NCBI RefSeq assembly: GCF_000369625.1
Contig: NZ_KB850111.1
Location: forward strand, 252,038 to 316,037
Length of the DNA: 64,000 bases
From: Acinetobacter variabilis
GTDB lineage: Bacteria; Pseudomonadota; Gammaproteobacteria; Pseudomonadales; Moraxellaceae
Direction of reading: 5' to 3'
The notes beneath the pieces are model-generated. The model was not told the origin of the DNA and ran no database searches. It was given only the letters and a program-made list of their open reading frames with translations. Below, piece after piece: positions 25,388-33,968 of this stretch; position 1 is the stretch's first letter; each line of letters begins with the position of its first letter. A program made the translations under genes and the position numbers.

Positions 25388-28173
25388 TCTTCTAACTCCG
25401 ATATCTCTGCATCGTATTTATGCACCATAACCGTATATTTTTCTTCTTTATTTTCTGAAGTAATTCTAATAATTCCATCTTTGGGAACCTCTCCTGTTCG
25501 TACATTCCCCTTAGAATCAATAAGACTAAAATTTGGAGAGCTTTCTAATAATTTATTGTCTATTTTATGTCGCACATCGAACTCTAAAATATAGGAACTA
25601 TTATATGAGGCAGGAAGATAGGGAATATCATGTATTGTCTTTTCCCCTGATAAAAATTGATGCTGCCCTGCCTTCATCTCAAACTGACCACCCGTCATCG
25701 GCAAAATTCCGGCACTACTGATCTCAACTTGAGAACCGCCCGCAGTTAAAACAATTTCCTTCGCTGCTGTAATTTCGATCTGATCTTCAGTGGAGATAGT
25801 TTTGATACCTTTGCGTGCAATAATATCCATCCCATCATTTTGCGCCTGTAGTTCAACTTTGCCTTTTGCGGCATAAGCTCTTAAGCCTTGTTGGGCTGCA
25901 AACAAACTGACTTTAGAAGAGGCATGCCCAATAATATTTTTCTGCGAACTTAAATTAATACTGTCCGCTGACTGGTGGCTAATTTGACCCTCCGCAGACA
26001 AATGAATATCCTGCTGGGTACTCAGCGCAATGGATTTTGGTGCTGTCAGAATCATAATTGCCTGTTTAAAGGCAGCTGCCTTGTCTTGATCTTGCTGTTC
26101 AATTTTCTCAATAAAGCTTTTTAAATTTTCAAAGATTTCAAGCGGATCAGTTTGCTGGTTTTTAGCAACATCACTTAGCGCCTGGCTCATCTGCAAGCCT
26201 GATTCAAGCTGGCTTTTCGCTGGTTCAGCATCCATATGTGAACCGTCTGCGGCTTGCTGTTTATGAGCCGAAATCAATAACCCTTTACCTGCACGGACTG
26301 CACCCCATTGGTCAGTTCTAAGTTCAAAGCCTTCACCCCGTCCTTCATTTTCAGCCTGTTCTTTTGAATAACTTAAGTTACCCAGATTGAGCTGACTGGC
26401 AGCTTGACTACTATGTAACTGTATACTGATCTGGCCAGTCGTATCATCAAAACGTAACTGGTTAAAGCCTTGCCCCTGTACTTCTTGCGAGCGAATACCA
26501 CTGAGTTTTTTGGTATCTGGTAGTTGTCCTTTTTGATCAAACTTCGTCGGAGAACGTTGGCCTTCATGAATCCGACCTACCACAAAAGGCCGATCAATAT
26601 TGCCATCAAAAAAGTCGACGACCACAATTTCACCAATGCGTGGCAAGAAACGGACCCCATAACCTATACCTGCCCACGGGGTCAGAACATCTACCCAGGC
26701 TGAATCTGTATCACTGTCATTGCTGCCTGCGCCACCATCGTGAGCATGGTCATCCGGACGAGTGAACAGAAAACGGATTTTGATCCGCCCCCATTCATCC
26801 ACATAAATTTCTTCATCTTCTGGCCCGACTACCTTGGCGCATTGCGGATAGGCCTGTGGCCGCTGCAATAAAGGTTGATACTCAGGAACCAAGTGAATAT
26901 GGCGACGTTGCAAGACTAGCTGGTTGGCCTGACGCTCACCTGCGTCCTTGGATTCTGTCATCTGCCAACAGCTTTGCTGAATTAAAGCATGAACCTGCTC
27001 ATTTAAGTCTTTAGGCAAATTATTTTGGTTATAAAATTTCCTAGAGATGATTAAAAATTCTTTATCTACTGCTGGATGCTGGTCAATTTCAGGATGCTGA
27101 TCCAGCCGAAACCAGTAACCCACTTGGGCATCACGTACCGTGGATGTTGCTAAAAATTGTTTGGCCTGTGCATCATAGAAATACTGCAAATTTTGGTTTA
27201 TTTTCTCGATTTGTGCATCCGAGGCTAGAGTTGCCTGATCTGCATGCCTGAGATCAGTGATCCATGCCGGACTGATGTTCCAGCCTTGTTCCAATGCCAG
27301 GCTGGCATTATCCTGAACCTGACTCTGCTGGTGCTTGCTTTGTACTGAACCTATGCCTTCTTCCTGATTCAAGCGACCGGCATGCCAGCGCTGGATATGT
27401 ACAGCGGTCGGCTGCAACTGTCGTTCTGCAATAAAACTGGTCATGCTATCTTCTTGTTCAGTCGCACTGGAACGATGGAAACGGATCGCCCTGCGGCTTA
27501 AAGCTTGGTAGTGGCTATTGTCATCAATTAATCTAAGCTTTTGTGCTGCAATCGGTGCAGATGAATGCACAATTATAAGCTCAGACTCATCAATCAGCCA
27601 GTTAATCCCCTCACTACGCCATAAACGGGTTAAAAAGTCATAGTCGCTTTCATTCAACTGCATAGTAAAAGGACGCACATCATAAGTTTGCTGCAAACCG
27701 GATAAATCCAGCTTGAGTGCAGCCGCAAATAATGGACTCTTACCCTGCCATTCTTTGAATAAGATTTCAGTAATCTCTCGGACACTCTTGTCCATGAACA
27801 CACGACTATTACGGCGTTTATGCCATAGCGACGTTGCATCTTCCAAGGTGAGTTTATAAAGCACTAATGCACCATCACTCTGTCCCTGAGTTGCTGCCGT
27901 AATAATTCCGGAACTGCGAAATAACTGTCCTTGATCTGTGACCTGATCTATCGCTACTTGAATTCCAATAAATTCTTTAAGGGGAATCAAGGTATTAGTC
28001 GACACACAAATCAGCTCAATTTTTAGTCCCTGATTCAGGACATGTTGGCCATCAATACGTTGCAGAAAAACTTCAGAATTAAGTTTTTGATGGGAAAACT
28101 GAACAAGCAAAGCACGCTTCTGTGCGCTAAGACCCAATTGCTCTAATACTTGAGCGATATGATTTTTTATCAT
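25384..28173 (-). CDS. vgrG: Type VI secretion spike protein VgrG with C-terminal adaptor-like tail
   Basis: 929 residues. The N-terminal part (to about 400) is gp27-like. The gp5-type OB domain includes VDEWGRIKIRFLF and WAGIGYGVRFLPRIGEIVVVDF. A DUF2345 segment with repetitive beta structure (about 690-855; QQDIHLSAEGQISHQ, KGIKTISTEDQIEITAAK) follows. The last 70 residues (860-929) form an extra module, with NFSLIDSKGNVRTGEV and TVMVHKYD, resembling transthyretin-like tails that hold effectors. VgrG trimers tip the Hcp tube. No hcp, PAAR or sheath gene is nearby, so this is an orphan vgrG island. Confidence 0.93.
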   Translation of the reverse strand: MIKNHIAQVLEQLGLSAQKRALLVQFSHQKLNSEVFLQRIDGQHVLNQGLKIELICVSTNTLIPLKEFIGIQVAIDQVTDQGQLFRSSGIITAATQGQSDGALVLYKLTLEDATSLWHKRRNSRVFMDKSVREITEILFKEWQGKSPLFAAALKLDLSGLQQTYDVRPFTMQLNESDYDFLTRLWRSEGINWLIDESELIIVHSSAPIAAQKLRLIDDNSHYQALSRRAIRFHRSSATEQEDSMTSFIAERQLQPTAVHIQRWHAGRLNQEEGIGSVQSKHQQSQVQDNASLALEQGWNISPAWITDLRHADQATLASDAQIEKINQNLQYFYDAQAKQFLATSTVRDAQVGYWFRLDQHPEIDQHPAVDKEFLIISRKFYNQNNLPKDLNEQVHALIQQSCWQMTESKDAGERQANQLVLQRRHIHLVPEYQPLLQRPQAYPQCAKVVGPEDEEIYVDEWGRIKIRFLFTRPDDHAHDGGAGSNDSDTDSAWVDVLTPWAGIGYGVRFLPRIGEIVVVDFFDGNIDRPFVVGRIHEGQRSPTKFDQKGQLPDTKKLSGIRSQEVQGQGFNQLRFDDTTGQISIQLHSSQAASQLNLGNLSYSKEQAENEGRGEGFELRTDQWGAVRAGKGLLISAHKQQAADGSHMDAEPAKSQLESGLQMSQALSDVAKNQQTDPLEIFENLKSFIEKIEQQDQDKAAAFKQAIMILTAPKSIALSTQQDIHLSAEGQISHQSADSINLSSQKNIIGHASSKVSLFAAQQGLRAYAAKGKVELQAQNDGMDIIARKGIKTISTEDQIEITAAKEIVLTAGGSQVEISSAGILPMTGGQFEMKAGQHQFLSGEKTIHDIPYLPASYNSSYILEFDVRHKIDNKLLESSPNFSLIDSKGNVRTGEVPKDGIIRITSENKEEKYTVMVHKYDAEISELEE

Positions 28174-28201
28174 TTTTAATTGTTATAAATATTTTTGCGG
28201 C

Positions 28202-28230
28202 ATTATAGTGAATTATTTATATCCAGCCTA
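28202..28230 (-). promoter_or_regulatory. Possible promoter of the vgrG module
   Basis: A perfect minus-strand TATAAT (28202-28207) about 30 bp upstream of the vgrG ATG. The -35 region (TAGGCT at 17 bp) is weak, so activation may be needed. Confidence 0.4.
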
Positions 28231-28417
28231 GATTCATTGGTCTGGCCATGGTTCCGATTCATCACTGTAATTCTGGAAGAGGCTTTAATATCAAATTTTT
28301 ATTTTCTGAAAGTCAGGAACTTCAAGCAGATCAAGTATTCAAAAAAAATAGCTTTCTTTTCATTTTAATCTTTCAAAAATATGGGCAAATGAATCACTCA
28401 TCTACCCAAAAAATCTC

Positions 28418-28678
28418 TTAACCGCCTTTTTTCACCAGATAATGGAACTCTTTATTGCCATTTTCATCCAGACGTTCTTCTTGAAGCAGCAGTTCATGGC
28501 CAAGGTGCATACAAAATTTTGGAATATCCCAGGAAGTTGAATTATCCGTAGCAAAAACTTCAACTACATCACCAGCTTTAGACTTACGGATGGCTTGATG
28601 CAACATCATGACTGGCTCAGGGCAGCGTAATCCACGGGTATTCAATTGCAGGCTTGGCGTAATTTCGGCTTCAGACAT
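28418..28678 (-). CDS. tusA: Sulfur carrier protein TusA
   Basis: An 86-residue sulfurtransferase of the TusA/SirA fold. The active Cys lies in GLRCPEPVM (about residues 17-25), the family hallmark. TusA receives persulfide sulfur from IscS and passes it on for tRNA 2-thiouridine and other sulfur needs. Transcribed divergently from corC. Confidence 0.93.
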   Translation of the reverse strand: MSEAEITPSLQLNTRGLRCPEPVMMLHQAIRKSKAGDVVEVFATDNSTSWDIPKFCMHLGHELLLQEERLDENGNKEFHYLVKKGG

Positions 28679-28808
28679 CGACAGACTCAGGAATTCAAGA
28701 TCAGCCTTATTTTAGCATAAAGCGGCTATCGCATTGCAGCCCGCGCTTTGAACCAATTCACAAAACCATACTGACCCGCGCGATCAAGTCTGCGCAGCAT
28801 AATTACAA

Positions 28809-28836
28809 TAGACAAGCGTATTTTCTGCGGTATGAT
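28809..28836 (+). promoter_or_regulatory. Promoter of corC-lnt
   Basis: TAGACA, 16 bp, TATGAT, about 44 bp before the corC ATG. Confidence 0.6.
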
Positions 28837-28879
28837 AAAATCACGTTTTTTTAGATATTAAGAGTCTTTAGGAAAGATC

Positions 28880-29719
28880 ATGCACGAGGAATCAGGCCCG
28901 TCGTGGGGTATGCGCGGCTTACGTAAATGGCTGGGAACTGCACCCGAAACTCGCGACGAACTGCTAAAATTAGTACAAGATTCACGTCGATTTTTAGAAC
29001 CCGATACTGTTGCAATGCTGGAAGGCGTATTGGATCTGCCAGCCACCAAAATTCGTGAAGTCATGACGCCAAGAACGTCCATGATTAGCTTGCAGGAAGA
29101 TGACCAACTTCTGGAAATTCTGCATGTTTTAGTTGAATCTGCGCATTCGCGATTCCCTGTGTTCTCATCTGACCAACCGGATAATGTGGTTGGTATTTTG
29201 CTGGCCAAAGATCTGCTTCCTTTCCTGACCGAGCCTTCTTCCAAAGTCGATATTCGTGCCTTGATGCGTCAGCCGCTGTTTGTGCCGGAAAGTGCGCGTT
29301 CGGATCAGGTTCTACGTATGCTGAAAAATACCCAGACTCATATTGCGGTAGTGATTGATGAGTACGGTACAACTTCAGGTCTGGTGACCCTAGAAGATAT
29401 TCTCGAAGAAATTGTGGGTGAAATTGAAGACGAACATGATATTGCTGATGAAGAAGCACAATATATTGTTCCAGACCAAGACCCGAAAACAGCCAATACA
29501 TGGGTAGTACAAGCGCTGACACCAATCGAGCATTTTAACAATATGCTGGATGCCAATTTCTCCGATGATGAAGTTGAAACCATGGGCGGTTTGTTATTAC
29601 AAGAAATTGGTTTGGTAAATGATCTGGAAGGTCAGACGATTGAACTGGAAAACTGGCAATTTACCATTCTTGAGGCAGATTCACGTTCTATTCGTTTAAT
29701 TCGAGCTGTGCGCCAATGA
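28880..29719 (+). CDS. corC: CBS-domain protein CorC (HlyC/CorC, YbeX)
   Basis: A 279-residue soluble protein: two CBS repeats (starting REVMTPRTSM and DIRALMRQPLFVP), then the HlyC/CorC C-terminal domain (ETMGGLLLQEIG). It has no DUF21 membrane domain, so it is the YbeX form linked to Mg2+/Co2+ efflux and ribosome-related stress phenotypes in E. coli. AGGAAAG precedes the ATG. Its stop overlaps the lnt start by four bases (ATGA); the ybeX-lnt pairing is conserved in many Proteobacteria. Confidence 0.93.
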   Translation: MHEESGPSWGMRGLRKWLGTAPETRDELLKLVQDSRRFLEPDTVAMLEGVLDLPATKIREVMTPRTSMISLQEDDQLLEILHVLVESAHSRFPVFSSDQPDNVVGILLAKDLLPFLTEPSSKVDIRALMRQPLFVPESARSDQVLRMLKNTQTHIAVVIDEYGTTSGLVTLEDILEEIVGEIEDEHDIADEEAQYIVPDQDPKTANTWVVQALTPIEHFNNMLDANFSDDEVETMGGLLLQEIGLVNDLEGQTIELENWQFTILEADSRSIRLIRAVRQ

Positions 29720-31275
29720 GAGCATATTTCGATAAGCTATTAAATCCAGCCCAGCAGCAAAAGCAGTTAGCCCTGATTTATCCCGTATTGATTGCCTTAT
29801 TTGCCGGCGCTATTTTTAGCCTGGCACTGGCACCTTATCATTACTGGTGGCTGGCGATTCTCTCTCCTGCCTTACTGTATGCTTGCGTCCGTGGTCGTAG
29901 TGCGAAACAGGCCTTTGGCATTGGCTGGGCTTATGGGATTGGATTATGGTTTGTGGGTGCATTCTGGCTCTATACCTCTATTCATGTATATGGCGATACC
30001 AGTGCTTTCCTGAGCGTAATCATGATCCTGATCATGGCGATCGTCATGGGACTGTTTACTGCGCTTCAGACTTTTATTTATCGTCGTTTTTTCCCGGAAA
30101 CACCTCTTACCTTCGCACCACTTTGGGTGATCTTTGAATGGGCCAAAACCTGGGTATTTACCGGTTTCCCATGGTTATTTGCAGGTTATGCTTTTACTGA
30201 GCTTTATCTGGATGCCTATGCGCCTTTATTTGGTGTATTTGGGGTGTCCTTTGTAGTGATTGTTCTGGCCTGTGCACTGGTTGAAATCTTAAGTAAACGG
30301 GTCTTCTGGATCGTTCCTTCTGCACTCTTGTTATTGGGTGCTTGGGGCGCAGCACAACTGACTTTTGTGCAAGAAAAAAATGAAAAGCCGCTCACTGTTT
30401 CTCTGATCCAGGGCAATATCCCCCAGGACCTGAAATGGTTAACTGAATATCAGGTAAAAACCCTGCTGATCTATGCCAATCTGAGCAAGACCGAATGGGG
30501 ACGTGACCTGATTGTCTGGCCAGAATCTTCGATTCCGATGTTCCAGACCGACATTGAGCCTTTTTTGGATGCGATGAAAGTTCAGGCAGAAAAATCTGGA
30601 ACAGCTTGGGTCACAGGTATTCCGTTCTGGGATCTGGCTGAGTCACAGGAAGCAGGCACGCCAAAATATTACAATAGCATCATGGCCACTGGTGATGAGT
30701 CGAGTGGACTTTATAAGAAGCAGCGTCTGGTGCCTTTTGGAGAATACATTCCACTCTCTGGCGCACTCAGTTGGGTACTTCCAGCTCTGCAAAACGACCC
30801 TTCGGTAAGTGGTTTTTCGCGTGGTGCGGATATCCAGAAACCATTAAATGTGAAAAACCATCCTCTAGGTGCGGCAATTTGCTATGAAGTGGCTTATCCA
30901 AACCTGACTCGTCGTAATGCAAGCCAAAGCGATTTTCTGGTGACCGTATCTAATGATGCCTGGTTTACCGGCACTGCCGGTCCACAGCAACATTTACAGA
31001 TGGTGCAAATGCGGGCCAAGGAAAATGGTCGCTGGTTTATTCGTGCCACCAATACCGGGGTAACCGCGTTCATCGACCACAATGGTCATATTGTGAAACG
31101 TGCACCTATGGATAAAGAAGCTATACTCCGCGGTGAGCTCCCCGCCATGCAGGGTGAAACGCTCTATATGAAACTCAGCGACTGGCCAGTGCTGATTTTC
31201 TCCGTATTGCTCTTATTGCTGGGCTGGCGCTTCCGTCCACGTAAAGTGGATATCAGCTTTAAGTCGAGAAGATAA
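29716..31275 (+). CDS. lnt: Apolipoprotein N-acyltransferase
   Basis: Adds the third acyl chain to lipoproteins at the periplasmic face of the inner membrane. 519 residues: about six N-terminal transmembrane helices, then a nitrilase-like domain with the catalytic Glu in VWPESSIP, Lys in YKKQRLVPFGEY and Cys in AAICYEVAYP. A last helix (VLIFSVLLLLLGW) follows. Translationally coupled to corC. Several lipoprotein candidates in this window would be substrates. Confidence 0.95.
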   Translation: MRAYFDKLLNPAQQQKQLALIYPVLIALFAGAIFSLALAPYHYWWLAILSPALLYACVRGRSAKQAFGIGWAYGIGLWFVGAFWLYTSIHVYGDTSAFLSVIMILIMAIVMGLFTALQTFIYRRFFPETPLTFAPLWVIFEWAKTWVFTGFPWLFAGYAFTELYLDAYAPLFGVFGVSFVVIVLACALVEILSKRVFWIVPSALLLLGAWGAAQLTFVQEKNEKPLTVSLIQGNIPQDLKWLTEYQVKTLLIYANLSKTEWGRDLIVWPESSIPMFQTDIEPFLDAMKVQAEKSGTAWVTGIPFWDLAESQEAGTPKYYNSIMATGDESSGLYKKQRLVPFGEYIPLSGALSWVLPALQNDPSVSGFSRGADIQKPLNVKNHPLGAAICYEVAYPNLTRRNASQSDFLVTVSNDAWFTGTAGPQQHLQMVQMRAKENGRWFIRATNTGVTAFIDHNGHIVKRAPMDKEAILRGELPAMQGETLYMKLSDWPVLIFSVLLLLLGWRFRPRKVDISFKSRR

Positions 31276-31283
31276 TTTCTCTC

Positions 31284-31380
31284 AAAAGTTTCCCCTTTGC
31301 AAAAGGTGATCCATATATGGCGCAAGAGGGAGTTAATTTTCTAAATCCTTCCCGGCCTCCCTTTTTAAAAGGGAGGAACT
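31284..31380. repeat. Probable palindromic intergenic repeat
   Basis: Contains CCTTT/AAAGG and a near-perfect hairpin CCTCCCTTT/AAAGGGAGG (31356-31376), separated by a short spacer with GAGGGAG. Its C/T- then G/A-rich arms resemble dispersed palindromic elements in Acinetobacter intergenic DNA. There is only one copy in this window, so the repeat status is inferred. Confidence 0.45.
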
Positions 31381-31382
31381 AT

Positions 31383-31415
31383 AAAAAAACCGAGGTTCAT
31401 GCCTCGGTTTTTTTA
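31383..31415. terminator. Bidirectional terminator
   Basis: AAAAAACCGAGG/CCTCGGTTTTTT stem-loop between lnt and a convergent small membrane gene. Confidence 0.88.
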
Positions 31416-31426
31416 TCTATATGTTA

Positions 31427-31762
31427 TTAAAACTGGATCACCAGATAAGACAACATGCTCGCCAGTGACAACATTGGAATATAACGATAGATCTGAACAA
31501 TACCATTTTCAAATGCAGAGGCCTGTTCCTGTTCAAACTGTACGACCGATGCTTTTAATGCTGACCAGAAGCATAGTACGAATAAGGTACTCATCATGCT
31601 AATGGCAAAGAAACCAACCATAATCTGGCTGCTGCCTTCAGTGGTCTGCCATAAATGCAAAATTCCCTGGCTGGCTGGAAGAATGCTTAAAACCAAAAGA
31701 ACAGATTTCAGCATCGACCAATGAAACTGGTTTATTTCATCCGACAATATTAATGCTTTCAT
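31427..31762 (-). CDS. Small three-helix membrane protein
   Basis: 111 residues with three hydrophobic helices (about 19-36, 50-70, 93-110) and a charged loop (VVQFEQEQASAFENG). No signal peptide and no family recognised. AGGAGA just upstream of the ATG at 31762 is a good ribosome site, and the gene ends against a bidirectional terminator. Confidence 0.65.
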   Translation of the reverse strand: MKALILSDEINQFHWSMLKSVLLVLSILPASQGILHLWQTTEGSSQIMVGFFAISMMSTLFVLCFWSALKASVVQFEQEQASAFENGIVQIYRYIPMLSLASMLSYLVIQF

Positions 31763-32046
31763 ACCATTCTCCTTTGGCTAAAAAAGGGCCATTAAGAATA
31801 TTATGAGCTATTTTTTGTAAATAGAAAGGCTATATTTATTCACATTTTACGATAATTGTAATAGATAAATATGGGAATAATTCTTATTATAACTATCAAA
31901 TCATTAATATTATACTAATATTATTAAATTCAGTTACTTATATTATATTTTATGATTGAGAGTTATTATCACTTCACCTAGTATTGAAACAACCAATCAA
32001 GTGAAGTGATATATTCAATAACTCACTAATTTATAATAATTATCAA

Positions 32047-32544
32047 TTAAGGTTGGTAATAAATATCAGCATCAGTTCCTTCGCCACCTGCCTGTCCATC
32101 GGCACCAAAAGAGTACAAATCAAAAGCACGACCATTGGTTCCTGGAATCACATATTGCAGGTCATTATCCCAGCTGTCTTTCGGATAACCCCCTTTCACA
32201 TAGCCACCTGGCAGCCAGTTCTTCGCTGTTGCCGGCTGATTTACCAGTGCATCTAGACCACCTTCCTGCATGCTTGGATATTTGCCATTGTCCAGCTTAT
32301 ATTGATCCAGTGAACCCGCAATACTCTGCAATTTGATGACTGTGGTATCCACTTTAGCCTTTTCACCGCGTCCCATTACATTTGGAACAATTAGGGCCGC
32401 AAGCACACCGAGAATAACAATAACCACCATTACTTCAATCAGGGTAAAACCTGAGGCACGATGTGCACGTAACTGGCTCACACGTACGGTAGGTTCAACA
32501 GCTGTAGTTGAAGGGTCTATGGCTTGATTTGGATTCCTTTTCAT
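32047..32544 (-). CDS. gspG: Type II secretion major pseudopilin GspG
   Basis: Forms the T2SS pseudopilus. 165 residues; the prepilin site is G-FTLIEVMVVIVILGVLA (cleavage after Gly32), then the GspG-specific MGRGEKAK, LDNGKYPSMQEGGLDAL and a C-terminal calcium-loop region (FGADGQAGGEGTDADI). The leader before cleavage is unusually long (32 residues against 6-12 in most). GAGAG supports the start, but a shorter translation cannot be excluded. It lies 70 bp downstream of gspF. Confidence 0.94.
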   Translation of the reverse strand: MKRNPNQAIDPSTTAVEPTVRVSQLRAHRASGFTLIEVMVVIVILGVLAALIVPNVMGRGEKAKVDTTVIKLQSIAGSLDQYKLDNGKYPSMQEGGLDALVNQPATAKNWLPGGYVKGGYPKDSWDNDLQYVIPGTNGRAFDLYSFGADGQAGGEGTDADIYYQP

Positions 32545-32613
32545 TCAATATCTCTCATTCATCTTTAGAAAGTTCAGGCACTTTCGATTCTTCGTAGACG
32601 TTACACATGTTAT

Positions 32614-33819
32614 TTAAATCATATTATTCATATTCACGATTGGCAGCATCACCGCGATCACAATTACTAGCACAATACTGGCCATAAGTACTAGCATCAG
32701 CGGCTCCAGAAGCGCGAGTAATGTCGAAATCAGCGTGGTCACTTCACGGTCCTGCATGGTCGATGCCCGTTCCAGCATACGATCCAGCTCCCCCGAGGCT
32801 TCGCCACTTTTGATCATTTGTACCATCATCGGGGGGAAATAACCACTACGTTCCAGCTGGGTAGCCAGGTTCCCCCCTTCAGTGACTTTTTCAGCAGCCA
32901 GATTAACCGAATCCCGGATCACCCAGTTATTACTTACCGCTGCTCCGATGCGTAAGGCATCCACCAGTGGCACACCAGACTGGGTTAGAATTGATAAGGT
33001 ACTGGCAAAACGGGCAGCATTAATGCCACGTGATAATTTTCCGAATAAAGGTAGTTTCAGAGTTAGACGATCAAAAGCATAATGCCCAGCGGTCGTTCTT
33101 AAAAAACGTACCAGCAGAAAAATACTTGCCGCACTCCCTATCAACAAAAATGGCCAGGCGATCCGGATAAAATCGCTGGCTTTCATTAAAGTCACTGTAA
33201 TCCACGGCAAGGCATCTTTGCTTTGATCAAAGGTCTTGACGATATCCGGTACCACATAGGTCATTAGACCCATCACAATCGCAAAAGACATCAAGAGCAA
33301 AATAATCGGATAGATCATCGCCCCTTGAATCTTTTTCTGCATGGCGAAGCGGTTTTCGGTATAGTCGGCTAACTGATCCAAAATCAAATCCAAGTGGCCA
33401 GAACGTTCACCGGCCGCAATAGTGGCAATATACAGTTCCGGAAAACGTCCAGACTGTTGCAGTGCCTGAGCCAAGCTATGCCCTTCCAGCACCTTGGAGC
33501 GTACTGACATCAGCAGATTTTGCACATGAACTTTTTCGCTCTGCTTGCCGACGGCGCGAATGGCTTCTTCTAGCGGAATTGCGGCAGCGACCAGTACCGA
33601 GAGTTGCCGGGTCATAAGGGCCAGATCATAGGCAGTGATGCTTTTTTCAAACCATTTGCGACGGTAATACTGGTCTTTTTTCTCAACCGGATCTACGGAC
33701 ACCGGAATCAGCGCCTGATCCCGAAGCTGTTGCCGGATTTGTCGTGCTGAATCCCCCTCAAGCACGCCTTTTTGCTGCTTCCCTGAAGCGTCAAGCGCAG
33801 TAAACTGATATGCAGGCAT
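32614..33819 (-). CDS. gspF: Type II secretion inner-membrane platform protein GspF
   Basis: 401 residues. It opens AYQFTALDASGKQQKGVLEG and carries two GspF domains, each with a cytoplasmic helical bundle and membrane helices: one with LSVLVAAAIPLEEAI and GHSLAQAL, the second with ARFASTLSILTQSGVPLVDAL. Three hydrophobic segments include the C-terminal LMLVLMASIVLVIVIAVML. Platform protein that couples the GspE ATPase to pseudopilus assembly. The other T2SS genes are not in this window. Confidence 0.95.
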   Translation of the reverse strand: MPAYQFTALDASGKQQKGVLEGDSARQIRQQLRDQALIPVSVDPVEKKDQYYRRKWFEKSITAYDLALMTRQLSVLVAAAIPLEEAIRAVGKQSEKVHVQNLLMSVRSKVLEGHSLAQALQQSGRFPELYIATIAAGERSGHLDLILDQLADYTENRFAMQKKIQGAMIYPIILLLMSFAIVMGLMTYVVPDIVKTFDQSKDALPWITVTLMKASDFIRIAWPFLLIGSAASIFLLVRFLRTTAGHYAFDRLTLKLPLFGKLSRGINAARFASTLSILTQSGVPLVDALRIGAAVSNNWVIRDSVNLAAEKVTEGGNLATQLERSGYFPPMMVQMIKSGEASGELDRMLERASTMQDREVTTLISTLLALLEPLMLVLMASIVLVIVIAVMLPIVNMNNMI

Positions 33820-33968
33820 TGTAATGCTCTAATTTTCCAAAATTTTGCTTAACGCTGTTGCGTCAGACCATCAAAATCATTCATATTCTTCAATATAAAT
33901 TATCTGCTCACTCTAACATAACTGAACTTTGAGCACGACGAAATTTCATCAGGACCCACTCTGTTACT

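Noticed and set aside
23822..28173. Prophage tail module instead of type VI secretion
   Set aside because: The VgrG has DUF2345 and an effector-type tail, and no phage tail, capsid or integrase genes lie nearby.
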